DNA from: Adhaeribacter aerolatus
GTDB taxonomy: Bacteria; Bacteroidota; Bacteroidia; Cytophagales; Hymenobacteraceae
Direction of reading: 5' to 3'
DNA length: 64,000 nucleotides
Assembly: GCF_007991635.1 (NCBI RefSeq)
Contig: NZ_BJYS01000042.1
Span: 1 to 64,000 of the forward strand
Below the pieces are notes generated by a model, which was given only the letters and a program-made list of their open reading frames with translations, made no database searches and was not told the DNA's origin. This document shows positions 53,628 through 62,218 of the stretch, one piece after another; the first letter of the stretch is position 1, and every line of letters begins with the position of its first letter. The translations under genes and the position numbers were made by a program.

Positions 53628-54209
53628 TTACTCGCGTTCTACTTCTGTTTTATACAAGTTAAAGAACAGTTTTTTCAGACGCAGCAGGCATTTATATTTT
53701 TGGTTTTTAGTGTTATCGGCGTTGGTATAACCAAATTTTTCGGTTATGGCCTGCATCGATAAATCCTGTATATAAAAATCTTCCAGTAACGTTTTACACG
53801 GCTCGCCTACCAGCGTTAAAGCCTCAGCCATTTTGGTAAAGGTAGCTTCCCTTTCTACCAGGTCATCTATGTCGTCGGCCACATCCACAAAAGAATCCGA
53901 CTCCGACACAGCACCGCCAAACCTGCTTTTCAGAGCCAGCCTTTTCAGCCAAAGCCGCCGGCAAACCGAATATAAATACGTTTTAATCAGGCAATTCAGT
54001 TCCAGCGATTCATCTCTTATTTTTTCAATAAAAAGAATAATCGCTTCCTGATAAATATCCTTGGCTTCGTCTTCGGTGCCATTATTACTAAGCACAAAAT
54101 GCAAAACCATGGGGTAATGTTGTTTGTAAAGATAAGCCACTGCCGTACCGTCATCTCTTCGAATTCCCGCCAGTAAAGCCTCTTCTGAAAAATAAACTAC
54201 ATTCGGCAT
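53628..54209 (-). CDS. ECF-type RNA polymerase sigma factor
   Basis: A 193-residue sigma-70 family protein. Region 2 includes DDGTAVAYLYKQHYPMVLHFVLSN and TEDEAKDIYQEAIILFIEKI; region 4 includes EPCKTLLEDFYIQDLSMQAITEKFGYTNADNTKNQKYKCL, a helix-turn-helix. Length and organisation are those of ECF sigma factors. It is co-directional with, and 60 bases upstream of, the anti-sigma-like/protease fusion gene. The pair is likely a signalling unit. No SusCD genes are adjacent, so it is not a FecI-FecR-SusC type unit. Confidence 0.9.
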   Translation of the reverse strand: MPNVVYFSEEALLAGIRRDDGTAVAYLYKQHYPMVLHFVLSNNGTEDEAKDIYQEAIILFIEKIRDESLELNCLIKTYLYSVCRRLWLKRLALKSRFGGAVSESDSFVDVADDIDDLVEREATFTKMAEALTLVGEPCKTLLEDFYIQDLSMQAITEKFGYTNADNTKNQKYKCLLRLKKLFFNLYKTEVERE

Positions 54210-54376
54210 TTAAGCTCCTCTTTTAATACCCCAGCCTGTATTTTGTAACCCATTTAAATTAAATATTTTCTTAAATAATCAGGAAGTAGCGTCATTTGGT
54301 AAAATTATAAAATCAAATTTGGGATAAGATAATTCAAAATCAAAACGAAAAAGTAGGAATGTAGCCAACGGTCCGC

Positions 54377-54407
54377 TTGCACACTTACCAAATGCTTATT
54401 ACCTTTG
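54377..54407 (+). promoter_or_regulatory. Bacteroidota promoter of tRNA-Leu
   Basis: TTG at 54377-54379, 20-nt spacer, TACCTTTG at 54400-54407. An exact match, with transcription expected about 18 bases before the tRNA 5' end. Confidence 0.8.
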
Positions 54408-54431
54408 GGCATTGCTTTTACAAGCTCTACT

Positions 54432-54517
54432 GCGCACGTGGTGAAACTGGTAGACACGCCATCTTGAGGGGGTGGTGCCTTACGGGTGTGGGAGTTCGAA
54501 TCTCCCCGCGCGCACCA
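54432..54517 (+). tRNA. tRNA-Leu (anticodon GAG)
   Basis: An 86-nt class II tRNA with encoded CCA. D stem GTG/CAC (54441-54443, 54455-54457), anticodon stem CCATC/GGTGG, anticodon GAG at 54466-54468 preceded by the invariant T, a long variable arm, and T arm GGGAG-TTCGAAT-CTCCC. It reads CUC/CUU leucine codons. The acceptor stem GCGCACG/CGCGCGC contains an A-C mismatch at pair 5:68 (54436 and 54509); all other pairs are canonical. A strong promoter and terminator flank it as a single-gene unit. Confidence 0.93.
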
Positions 54518-54519
54518 GA

Positions 54520-54560
54520 AGCCTGCTTACCTAATCTTTTGAAAGGGTAAGCAGGCTTTT
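54520..54560 (+). terminator. rho-independent terminator of tRNA-Leu
   Basis: AGCCTGCTTACC pairs with GGTAAGCAGGCT (12 bp) and is followed by TTTTTT-A. It starts three bases after the CCA end. Confidence 0.92.
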
Positions 54561-55002
54561 TTATTTACCACTTACCCGCCAATTTTCAGGGTACCTTTCC
54601 GCTAAGCTTAGTCCTATTATTATAAACATAACCAGCAATACCCTTTTGCTCCGGCCTAATTGTTTTGCTTTTCTTTTATCTAACGCTTGTCAGGTTTATT
54701 TGTATTGGGTTAAATTGTTTTTTTCGTATTCGAATTTAATAAACCAACCGGGGTAGTTACCGGCTTTTGAATAATGCAGCAAAAATGGTTGTCCTTATTT
54801 TCTAGATATTTAAATTTATCCAGATTTAGCTTCAGATGAAATACTTATATTAAATAAATTTAATATTGTTTAAGTTCAATAAAAAGATGCTTATATGCTT
54901 TGTGGTAGCTGAAGTAATTAAAAAAATATAAAAAATAACGCAAGAAGTGTTGGGGTAAAGAAATATTTATTAATTTACAACCGTAAACAAAAACCAACTA
55001 AT
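54558..55002. other. AT-rich intergenic stretch
   Basis: No gene seen. Immediately before the 94-residue protein gene the sequence is strongly AT-rich, as expected for a Bacteroidota leader. No exact TTG/TAnnTTTG pair found. Confidence 0.4.
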
Positions 55003-55287
55003 ATGAAAAGACCTTCTACAGCATCAGCGGGATTGAATTTCTTAAACCAGGGATATACCATTGAATTATCTGTACAGGGAGTAGGGGCTTTCCTGCGCTA
55101 TTGCGAAAGAAATAAACCTGGTTTTGAGTTAAAGGTATCTTACCAGAACGATATGGCAGTGGTAATGCCGGTAAAAGCACCCGTTGAAAGCCCTTCGTTT
55201 AAAGCCAGCCTGAAAGCCACCCTGGAAAAAGCCGGCATTGGTTTTGAAAATAAATTTTTTAACCCCGGTATCAGGTCTGTTGGGTAA
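55003..55287 (+). CDS. 94-residue unknown protein
   Basis: A small soluble protein starting MKRPSTASAGLNFLNQGY. The middle IELSVQGVGAFLRYCERN and KVSYQNDMAVVMPVKAP suggest a beta-alpha-beta layout, and the end (KATLEKAGIGFENKFFNPG) is conserved-looking. No family recognised and no signal peptide. The clean ATG after a long AT-rich leader supports a real gene. Single gene downstream of tRNA-Leu. Confidence 0.6.
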   Translation: MKRPSTASAGLNFLNQGYTIELSVQGVGAFLRYCERNKPGFELKVSYQNDMAVVMPVKAPVESPSFKASLKATLEKAGIGFENKFFNPGIRSVG

Positions 55288-55542
55288 TAAATTGCCGTTA
55301 CCGGGTAATGGATAAGATTTTAAGATTTACAAATTCGTTTTGCCTGGCAATGCGCTGTTACGTACCGGTTTGCCTGCTTGCCTAATAAATAATGGTCGGT
55401 TAATAATTGTTGTTTGCGTAACGGTTTAATAAATGGCGGCTGGTTAAGTCTTAAGGTGGCTGTTCTCCGGTGAGTAAAGAATTTTACTTCGATAATTCTG
55501 GTATAATTTTCGGTAATTAGCAGCCGAATTAAGCAGTTAATT

Positions 55543-56253
55543 GTGCTGGAGATTATTTATGACGATGCGCAGTATGTGGCCATTAACAAGCCTAATGGGT
55601 TGCTGGTACACCGAACGCGCATAGCCGAAGAAAAAAAAGAATTTGCCCTGCAGTTGTTGCGCGACCAGCTCGGTTACCGTTTGCACCCCCTGCATCGCCT
55701 CGACCGGGGTACTTCGGGCGTATTGCTCTTCGCCAAAACGCCCGAAGCGGCGGCACCACTGGTACAAGCTTTTACAGAACGCCAGCCAGATAAAACTTAT
55801 TTTGCCATTGTGCGGGGCTACGCGCCGGAAGCCGGTACCATCGACAGCCCTATTCGTCCGGATAAAGACCACCAGCACAAACCAGCACAGGACGCAGTTA
55901 CCCACTACACCCGGCTGGCTACGGTAGAACTGCCCATCCCGGTAGGACGTTACCAGACAGCCCGTTATAGCTTAGTTAAGATTAAGCCTGAAACCGGACG
56001 CATGCACCAGATTCGCAAGCATTTTGCGCACTTGCGTCATTATATTATTGGCGATAAAAAGCACGGCGACTGGCGACACAACCTCATGTTTCTGGAGCAG
56101 TTAAACAGCCCAAGTCTGCTTTTACACGCTGCGGCGCTCACTTTCGAGCATCCGTTTACGGGTGAAATTATTTCTTTAAAAGCACCGGCACCAGAAAACA
56201 TGCAACGCCTTTGCCGGCAGTTTGGCTGGGATCTAGGTTTAATGCTTAGTTAG
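55543..56253 (+). CDS. truC: tRNA pseudouridine(65) synthase TruC
   Basis: A 236-residue RluA-family pseudouridine synthase. Catalytic Asp54 lies in HRLDRGTSGVLLFAKT. The start LEIIYDDAQYVAINKPNGLLVHR and the blocks DAVTHYTRLATVELPIPVGRYQTARY and MHQIRKHFAHLRHYIIGDKKHGD are close to E. coli TruC, which modifies U65 of tRNAs. It starts with GTG at 55543; no ATG lies further upstream before a stop in this frame that would suit. No S4 domain, as expected for TruC. Single gene with a hairpin downstream. Confidence 0.9.
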   Translation: MLEIIYDDAQYVAINKPNGLLVHRTRIAEEKKEFALQLLRDQLGYRLHPLHRLDRGTSGVLLFAKTPEAAAPLVQAFTERQPDKTYFAIVRGYAPEAGTIDSPIRPDKDHQHKPAQDAVTHYTRLATVELPIPVGRYQTARYSLVKIKPETGRMHQIRKHFAHLRHYIIGDKKHGDWRHNLMFLEQLNSPSLLLHAAALTFEHPFTGEIISLKAPAPENMQRLCRQFGWDLGLMLS

Positions 56254-56285
56254 GTGTATAATAAAGGTAATTGTTTGCCCGCTGC

Positions 56286-56323
56286 CCCGGTTTACTGATT
56301 TATTTTCCTGGTAAACGGGTTTT
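56286..56323 (+). terminator. probable terminator of truC
   Basis: CCCGGTTTAC pairs with GTAAACGGG with one bulged G around a ~16-nt loop, followed by TTTTAAT. Weaker than the other terminators listed. Confidence 0.5.
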
Positions 56324-56391
56324 AATACCCTTCAAAAAAAAGGTATCAAAGCTCAAGGGAAGCCTAGTATTATTTGAGACTTTCCTCATTT

Positions 56392-56925
56392 TTAACTCGC
56401 CTCCACCAGCTTAATTTCTTCCGGCGTAAGTTCGTAAAGCTGGTAAACCAGTTCGTTTATTCTGTTTTCCAGGATAGTTGTCTCCGCCGGGGATTCGGTT
56501 GTTTTGGCCCTTAATATTGTGCTTACACTTAATTTTGTCAGGTGCAGCGCCTCTTTTAAATAGGGGGGTAAAATTGTTTTGCCGGAAGGCAGCGCACTGG
56601 CAGGCAAAGTTTTGTTATCTGGGTTAAATGGGGTTGTCACATCTGTTAAAAATGGATCTTCGAAGCCTTCGCGCAGGCCGCTAATGGTAGCATAGCAAAC
56701 CGGGCTGCTATTTTGGGTTTCTTCGTTCGCATATTCCAAGAAAGTGCCCTGCAGAATATTCGCAAGATATGCTGTTAACTGCTCTTCACTTTCTTCTGGG
56801 CTTTGCTGAACTACTAAGGAAAGCAAATTTGTTTTAAACCTTTCTATGGCCGCAAGTTTGGGTTTAAAAAGCCCGTAAGCTTTATTCAGATTCTGTTTAA
56901 TGGAAGTTATCTGGGCAGGAATCAT
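56392..56925 (-). pseudogene. probable internally deleted type IIG restriction-modification remnant
   Basis: An intact 177-codon frame. Its N-terminus (LNKAYGLFKPKLAAIERFKTNLL then ESEEQLTAYLANILQGTF) resembles the first ~60 residues of large Eco57I-like type IIG restriction-modification enzymes (LNKAY...E-x-FK-x-NL-x-LL ... SEE...L..FL..T). Its C-terminus (ILENRINELVYQLYELTPEEIKLVEAS) resembles the last ~25 residues of the same enzymes (EID-LVY-LYGLTEEEI). The nuclease, methyltransferase (NPPY) and specificity parts, normally ~900 residues, are missing. Either an internal deletion relic or a small protein built from the same ends. No frameshift. The assignment is from memory of the family. 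Confidence 0.55.
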
Positions 56926-56945
56926 GCGTTATAGGAATATTTGGA

Positions 56946-57404
56946 TTACACGCCAAACTGGGTTAAATGATGATCCAGGTGTTTGTAAAACATGTTATTC
57001 CACTCGGTTTTGTTTAAAGTGCCAAACGAATGCGATTTTTTGCCATCAAAGTGCCCTTCGCCTAATTGCTGGGTTTGCCGGATGTAATTAATCAGGCGTT
57101 CTTTTTCTGCCGCAAAATTTTTCTCGTCTTTAATAACAAAAGCCGGGGCGGTTTGCAGATTGCGTTTGTAAGGCTTTTCGCCGGTAACCGTTTCTTTGAT
57201 AAACAAGCGAAGTACCCATTGCAGCAGGAAATTCGGCATCTTGTGTTTATCCGTAAATACCATTTCGTAAGGTACATTGCAGTGGGCCAGCATTTGCGAG
57301 ACGCTCATTTTACCCCACTGGGGCCGGGTTTCCGGGGTCAGTGCATTAAGCCGGTTGATTATATTCTCGGTTACTTCGGTGGTGAAAATATTAGGGAGTG
57401 CCAT
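56946..57404 (-). CDS. DUF1569 (DinB-like) protein
   Basis: A 152-residue protein of the DinB-like DUF1569 family. RPQWGKMSVSQMLAHCNVPYEMVF carries the first His; SHSFGTLNKTEWNNMFYKHLDHHLTQFGV the C-terminal His group. Family members are four-helix bundles with a metal site; biochemical role unknown. Starts 20 bases before the restriction-modification remnant gene in the same direction, so the two may share a transcript. Confidence 0.88.
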   Translation of the reverse strand: MALPNIFTTEVTENIINRLNALTPETRPQWGKMSVSQMLAHCNVPYEMVFTDKHKMPNFLLQWVLRLFIKETVTGEKPYKRNLQTAPAFVIKDEKNFAAEKERLINYIRQTQQLGEGHFDGKKSHSFGTLNKTEWNNMFYKHLDHHLTQFGV

Positions 57405-57769
57405 CTTTTACAGGTAAAGGCTTTTAAACTTTCGGTTGGATAAATTAAGACTTAAAATAAATATTGGCAAATTTTTTATGGGTACCGACATTAGGAATTG
57501 TTCTTATTGCAAATTATTAAAGGACATCAGCGCATAATTTTACTGTTGGTACTTAAATTTTCTACCGAAGCTAAACCTTTTTGCCTACTGCGGGTTTTTT
57601 AGACGCAAATCAAATTTAAAGTATCGCTGCTTAAAAGATGAAATATTGCAAGACAAGCACCTTCAATTTGCCAGCCTGAAATTTACTTATCAGCAATGAT
57701 TAGCCGGATTATTTTTATAAATACTTTCTTTATATTTAGCAATCATTTACTAAACCAGAACATTTGGAT
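57405..57769. other. intergenic stretch before the exported sugar-gene island
   Basis: AT-rich, no gene. A near -7 box TATATTTA (one mismatch) lies about 30 bases before the Gfo/Idh ATG. Nothing else recognised. Confidence 0.4.
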
Positions 57770-58885
57770 ATGACCTCTCGCCGTAACTTTTTACAAAAAT
57801 TATCTGCCTCAGCCATGGCCCTGCCTTTTTTACCTGGCTCGGTTAGCCTGCCCGACTTTGAAAATTTGGCTTACCAGCAAGGCAAAGTATTGCGGGTTGC
57901 TATTATGGGGTTAGGCAGTTACGGTACCCGGGTGGCCGATGCTATGCAGGCGTGTAAGCGGGCGAAGTTGGTAGGTGCCATCAGCGGTACGCCCGCTAAA
58001 CTGAAAGATTGGCAAAGCAAGTACAATATTCCGGCAAAGAACTGTTATAACTACGAAAACTTCGACCAGATTAAAAATAACCGCGATATAGATGCAGTAT
58101 ACGTGATTACCCCCAATGCCCTGCACCGCGACCAGGTAATACGGGTAGCGAAAGCGGGTAAGCATGCTATTTGTGAAAAGCCCATGGCCATTAACGCCAA
58201 AGAAGGGCAGGAGATGGTTGATGCCTGCCGGCAAGCCAATGTAAAGTTGCTGGTAGGCTACCGGTTACACTTCGAGCCGAATACTCTGGAGATTATCCGG
58301 ATGCGGAAAGCTGGGGAGTTAGGAAAAGTGATGTTTTTTCAGGGGCTGAGTGGTTTTAAAATTGGCGACCCCAAACAGTGGCGCTTGAATAAAGAACTGG
58401 CTGGGGGTGGCGCCATGATGGACATTGGTATTTACTCGATTAACGGCGCGCGCTACATGGTAGGCGAGGAGCCCGTTTGGGTTACGGCCCAGGAAACCAA
58501 AACCGATCCGGTAAAGTTTAAAGAAGGCGTCGATGAAACCATCCAGTTTCAGTTGGGCTTTCCGGGCGGGGCAGTGGCCTCCTGTTTATCAACTTATACC
58601 ATGAACAACCTCGACCGGTTTTTCCTAAACGGCGAGAAAGGATTTGCCGAGCTATTCCCGGCTACCGGTTATGGCCCGATTAAAGGTCGCACGCATAAAG
58701 GCGAACTTACAGGACCACATACCACCCACCAAACCGTGCAGATGGACGAGATGGCGGCCATTATATTCGATAACAAGCAGCCCGTAGTGCCGGTAGATGG
58801 TGCTGAAGGTTTAAAAGATTTAAAAATTATAGATGCTATTTTCCAGGCTGTTAAAACCGGCAGAAAAGTAGAACTGAAAGGATAA
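57770..58885 (+). CDS. exported Gfo/Idh/MocA-family oxidoreductase
   Basis: A 371-residue enzyme from the ATG at 57770. The N-terminus TSRRNFLQKLSASAMALPFLPG is a twin-arginine (Tat) signal, so it folds with its cofactor before export. The Rossmann domain has AIMGLGSYGTRVADAM and HAICEKPMA (catalytic Lys in EKP); the C-terminal half includes GGGAMMDIGIYSINGARYMVG. Members of the exported type, like glucose-fructose oxidoreductase, hold NAD(P) tightly and act on sugars. It heads a group of exported carbohydrate-type genes. Sugar substrate unknown. Confidence 0.9.
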   Translation: MTSRRNFLQKLSASAMALPFLPGSVSLPDFENLAYQQGKVLRVAIMGLGSYGTRVADAMQACKRAKLVGAISGTPAKLKDWQSKYNIPAKNCYNYENFDQIKNNRDIDAVYVITPNALHRDQVIRVAKAGKHAICEKPMAINAKEGQEMVDACRQANVKLLVGYRLHFEPNTLEIIRMRKAGELGKVMFFQGLSGFKIGDPKQWRLNKELAGGGAMMDIGIYSINGARYMVGEEPVWVTAQETKTDPVKFKEGVDETIQFQLGFPGGAVASCLSTYTMNNLDRFFLNGEKGFAELFPATGYGPIKGRTHKGELTGPHTTHQTVQMDEMAAIIFDNKQPVVPVDGAEGLKDLKIIDAIFQAVKTGRKVELKG

Positions 58886-59111
58886 GCGGCGGACGAAATA
58901 TTTGCCGTTACCATGGCTTTAACATTGCATTCAAAGCCAGAATGGGGCGTTCTAGAATTCATGCGCTGGCAAAATGTAATACCTTCCCTCCGTTCGGGTA
59001 ATTTAAAAGTTATAATGCTACAGCACATGGGGGCCGGTATCCAAGCCAAGGATAAGATGCAGGCTGCTTAAGAATATGCTGCGGAAAGATTTTTTTATTT
59101 GGATGATAGCT

Positions 59112-60728
59112 ATGAAAATTAAAGTGCTCTTGCTTCTTTATTTTAACTTTTTAGTAGCTGTGGCTTTTTCTGCCAATCTTACATTAAACCCATCTATTTC
59201 TTATCAGCAAACGGAACGTTCCAACCATCCACTTCAAACGAAGCCGCTTCCCCGCATTGCCATTGCCGGATTAGCTATCGAATCAAGTACTTTTTCGCCG
59301 GCCCTTACCCACGAAGAATCCTTTCACGCCAAATACGGAACTAATGTTTTTTCCTCATATCCATTCTTAACGCCTGATTCTTCGCTCCGAAACCGGGCCC
59401 AATGGCTTCCGACCCTAATTGGGAAATCATTACCCGGCGGTGCGGTTACGCGGGAGGCTTACGAATCGTTGGTAAAGCAAACATTAGAGTTACTCGAAAA
59501 GAACAAACCTTACGATGGTTTATTTCTGGATATCCACGGGGCCATGAGTGTAGTAGGGTTAGATGACCCGGAAGGTGATTTTATTATCCGCATTCGGAAA
59601 GTAGTTGGCAAACAACCGATAATTTCCACCTCAATGGATTTACACGGCAATGTTTCCTGGCGTTTGGCTCAAAATACAGATTTAATTACCTGTTACCGGA
59701 TGGCCCCGCATGAAGATGCCATGCAAACTAAAAGGAGGGCGGTAAGTAATCTGTTGTCCAGGATAGAGACTGGCAAAGGAAAGCCGGCCTACAAAGCCTG
59801 GATTCCGGTACCTATATTATTACCGGGTGAAAAAACGAGCACCCGGCTAGAACCAGCCAAAAGTATTTACCAGGCTGTTGCTCCGGCTGCGGCTCAACCA
59901 GGCATTATTGATGCCGCCATTTGGGTAGGATATGCCTGGGCCGACGAACCACGCAACCATGCCGTAGTGATGGTTACGGGAGACAATAAAGAGAAAGTTA
60001 CGCAAACGGCCGAGCAACTGGCCAGTAGTTTCTGGAAAGCCAGAAGCGGCTTTTCTTTTGTTGCGCCAACGGGCTCTTTAAGCCAAAGTCTGGATAAAGC
60101 GCTGGCTAGCAAAAAGCATCCATTTTTTATCAGCGATTCCGGGGATAACCCAACGGCCGGTGGAGCCGGTGATGTAACCTGGACTTTAAAAGAAATACTG
60201 GCTCGCCCGGAGTTTAAATCAGCAAACGGGCCTTCGCTTATTTATGCCTCTATTCCGGGACCGGATCTGGTGAAAAGTGCGATAAAAGCGGGTGTGGGTG
60301 GGAAAGTAGATGCCTATGCCGGGGCAAAAGTAGATGCCCGCTTTGCCCCTCCGGTCCGGATTACCGGTACCGTAGAAGCAATTGAACACGGTGATAGAAA
60401 TGCCGAAACAGAAGTGGTTGTGAAGGTGGGCAGCGTACACGTTATTGTTACGCAGAAACGCAAGCCTTACCATAAGGAAATTGATTTTACCAGACTTGGG
60501 CTTAATCCGCGGAAAGCCGCTATTGTGGTAGTGAAAATAGGTTATTTAGAACCTGAACTTTATGCCATGTGGGCAGACTGGATATTGGCCTTAACACCCG
60601 GCGGGGTAGACCAGAACCTGGAGCGCCTTCCTTACAAAAGAATTCAACGGCCCATGTTTCCGCTGGACAAAAACATGAAAGACCCGGATCTTACTGCTAA
60701 AATTGTACCTTCCTCTGATAAATTATAA
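59112..60728 (+). CDS. exported M81-family (MlrC-like) metallopeptidase
   Basis: A 538-residue protein from the ATG at 59112 (ATGs at 59076 and 59103 are alternatives). Signal peptide MKIKVLLLLYFNFLVAVAFSANL. The mature part has the MlrC outline: IAIAGLAIESSTFSPALT, GLFLDIHGAM, MDLHGNVS and, in the C-terminal DUF1485/MlrC_C half, SGDNPTAGGAGDVT, with Asp/His residues for zinc. MlrC of Sphingomonas hydrolyses linearised microcystin fragments; most homologues have no known substrate. It lies 226 bases after the Gfo/Idh gene and on the same strand. Confidence 0.88.
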   Translation: MKIKVLLLLYFNFLVAVAFSANLTLNPSISYQQTERSNHPLQTKPLPRIAIAGLAIESSTFSPALTHEESFHAKYGTNVFSSYPFLTPDSSLRNRAQWLPTLIGKSLPGGAVTREAYESLVKQTLELLEKNKPYDGLFLDIHGAMSVVGLDDPEGDFIIRIRKVVGKQPIISTSMDLHGNVSWRLAQNTDLITCYRMAPHEDAMQTKRRAVSNLLSRIETGKGKPAYKAWIPVPILLPGEKTSTRLEPAKSIYQAVAPAAAQPGIIDAAIWVGYAWADEPRNHAVVMVTGDNKEKVTQTAEQLASSFWKARSGFSFVAPTGSLSQSLDKALASKKHPFFISDSGDNPTAGGAGDVTWTLKEILARPEFKSANGPSLIYASIPGPDLVKSAIKAGVGGKVDAYAGAKVDARFAPPVRITGTVEAIEHGDRNAETEVVVKVGSVHVIVTQKRKPYHKEIDFTRLGLNPRKAAIVVVKIGYLEPELYAMWADWILALTPGGVDQNLERLPYKRIQRPMFPLDKNMKDPDLTAKIVPSSDKL

Positions 60729-61055
60729 AAGTTTATTTTCTGGTATTTTCCTGCTCTGTCTGAATATTACGGCCACCGGATTAAACTTCATGGTTTAGCC
60801 TATACGGTTTAATCCAGTGGTAGCATTTATACCAAATAATATCATGGAATTTCCTTTGGTGATAATATAGTTCATCCATTCACTCGGGCCATTCCACAGG
60901 AATCTTCTGCCTGGAAGGCGTTACAGGCAAATACCAGGAATGATGTATTACCTGTTTTCCGACGCAAGCAGAAGATTCTTATGGAATTCTGCGAATTCTG
61001 TAGAATGATGGAGGTGCTATGGAACCTCTTATTTACTATTTGGTATACTTAGGGA
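60729..61055. other. intergenic stretch with a long imperfect hairpin
   Basis: Between convergent genes. GAATCTTCTGC (60900-60910) pairs perfectly with GCAGAAGATTC (60968-60978); inside the loop CAGGCAAATAC and TGTATTACCTG also pair imperfectly. After it the 9-mer GAATTCTG occurs twice. It may be a bidirectional termination structure or a small mobile-element relic. No gene. Confidence 0.45.
60900..60978. repeat. 11-bp inverted repeat forming a long imperfect hairpin
   Basis: Arms GAATCTTCTGC and GCAGAAGATTC are perfect and 57 bases apart, with a second, imperfect pairing inside. No T tract follows on either side. Confidence 0.5.
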
Positions 61056-61934
61056 TTACTGTAGTTGATTAACCCGTTCCTGGTAATATTTAATTGTTTG
61101 CAAAACCGACGGCAAGTTGCTGGGCAGGTCTTCGGCATCCCGTTCGATATAAATGGGTCCCCTGAACTGCTGCTTTTGAAGTTCCGCAAATACGGCTGGG
61201 AAATCAACTACCCCGGTGCCGACCGGTACATCTTTTAATTGGGGATTGTTGAAGGCCGCAATATCTTTTAAATGCACCCCGATAATATGGCCGTTTAGCT
61301 TTTTCACCGCATCCACCGGATTAATACCGCTCTTCGGCCAGTGTCCCAAATCAGCGCAGGCTCCAAAATTAGGATGGTCTTTAATGGCAGCTAATACCGA
61401 ATCCGGGTGCCAGTAATGGCTTACGCCTTTCCAGTGATCATGAATGGCTACCTTAATATTGTAAGCCCCGGCCAGGCTATCAATACCATCCCACAGTTTT
61501 ACCGGCGGCTCCGCGGTTACAAACTTTACCCCCAGTTGTTTGGCAATATCGAACTGCTTTTTCCAGGAGGCAAGTGTAGAATCGCCCATAATATAAATAG
61601 ATTCAGCCTTGAGGCCTTGCTGGTCGATGAGGGCTTTGAGTTTTTTAATACCGGCCGGTGAAAGCTGTAAAACCAACGAATCTTTTAAGGCCGGACCAGT
61701 CTTATGAAAGGTATTCGGCTCAATATATTCCAGGCCGGCACTATCGGCTTTAGCCAGGGCATCCGGAAAGTTAAATGTATGGAAAGTCCATAAGGCCACT
61801 CCTAGTTTCCAGTCTTTGGTTACCTCTGCCGCGGTCGTGGTCGAAGTTGTTTCACTTGTAGTAGAATTTTTTTTGCTCGTACAGGCGGTAAAAGCCATTG
61901 CTCCGAAAAAGCAGGCATACATTAGTTTTTTCAT
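61056..61934 (-). CDS. lipoprotein sugar isomerase/epimerase-like (xylose isomerase-like TIM barrel)
   Basis: A 292-residue lipoprotein (lipobox FTAC, Cys18, then a Ser/Thr-rich linker to about 38). The barrel begins KLGVALWTFHTFNFPDALAKADSAGLEYIEP and shows IKVAIHDHWKG, GACADLGHWPKSG, IIGVHLKDIA and PIYIERDAED, the metal-binding Glu/Asp/His pattern of the AP_endonuc_2/sugar-phosphate-isomerase family. Being exported, it acts on free sugars rather than phosphates. It stands convergent with the MlrC gene and divergent in strand from the Gfo/Idh gene, but is part of the same functional-looking group. Confidence 0.88.
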   Translation of the reverse strand: MKKLMYACFFGAMAFTACTSKKNSTTSETTSTTTAAEVTKDWKLGVALWTFHTFNFPDALAKADSAGLEYIEPNTFHKTGPALKDSLVLQLSPAGIKKLKALIDQQGLKAESIYIMGDSTLASWKKQFDIAKQLGVKFVTAEPPVKLWDGIDSLAGAYNIKVAIHDHWKGVSHYWHPDSVLAAIKDHPNFGACADLGHWPKSGINPVDAVKKLNGHIIGVHLKDIAAFNNPQLKDVPVGTGVVDFPAVFAELQKQQFRGPIYIERDAEDLPSNLPSVLQTIKYYQERVNQLQ

Positions 61935-62218
61935 ATTCGGTTTTTGTAGTTCGTTTGTAAAGCGTTTAATAATAAATAATTTCTGCCTGGTTACCCTTCA
62001 TAACCATAAAAAAAGCATTTCCCAGCTTCGGGAAAATTAAATTCTTCTGGTTGTCAGCGTATAGCATTGGAAGAATTCCACCAGAAACTGTTGTTTAGAA
62101 AGCAAAGCAGGCAATATTCGTTCTACTGGTTTTACCCGTAATATTTTTATGTAATGGTTCATTCCTGTATAATAGAAAAGAAATAAACTCTAAAGCTGGT
62201 TTATACCATACGGAATTA

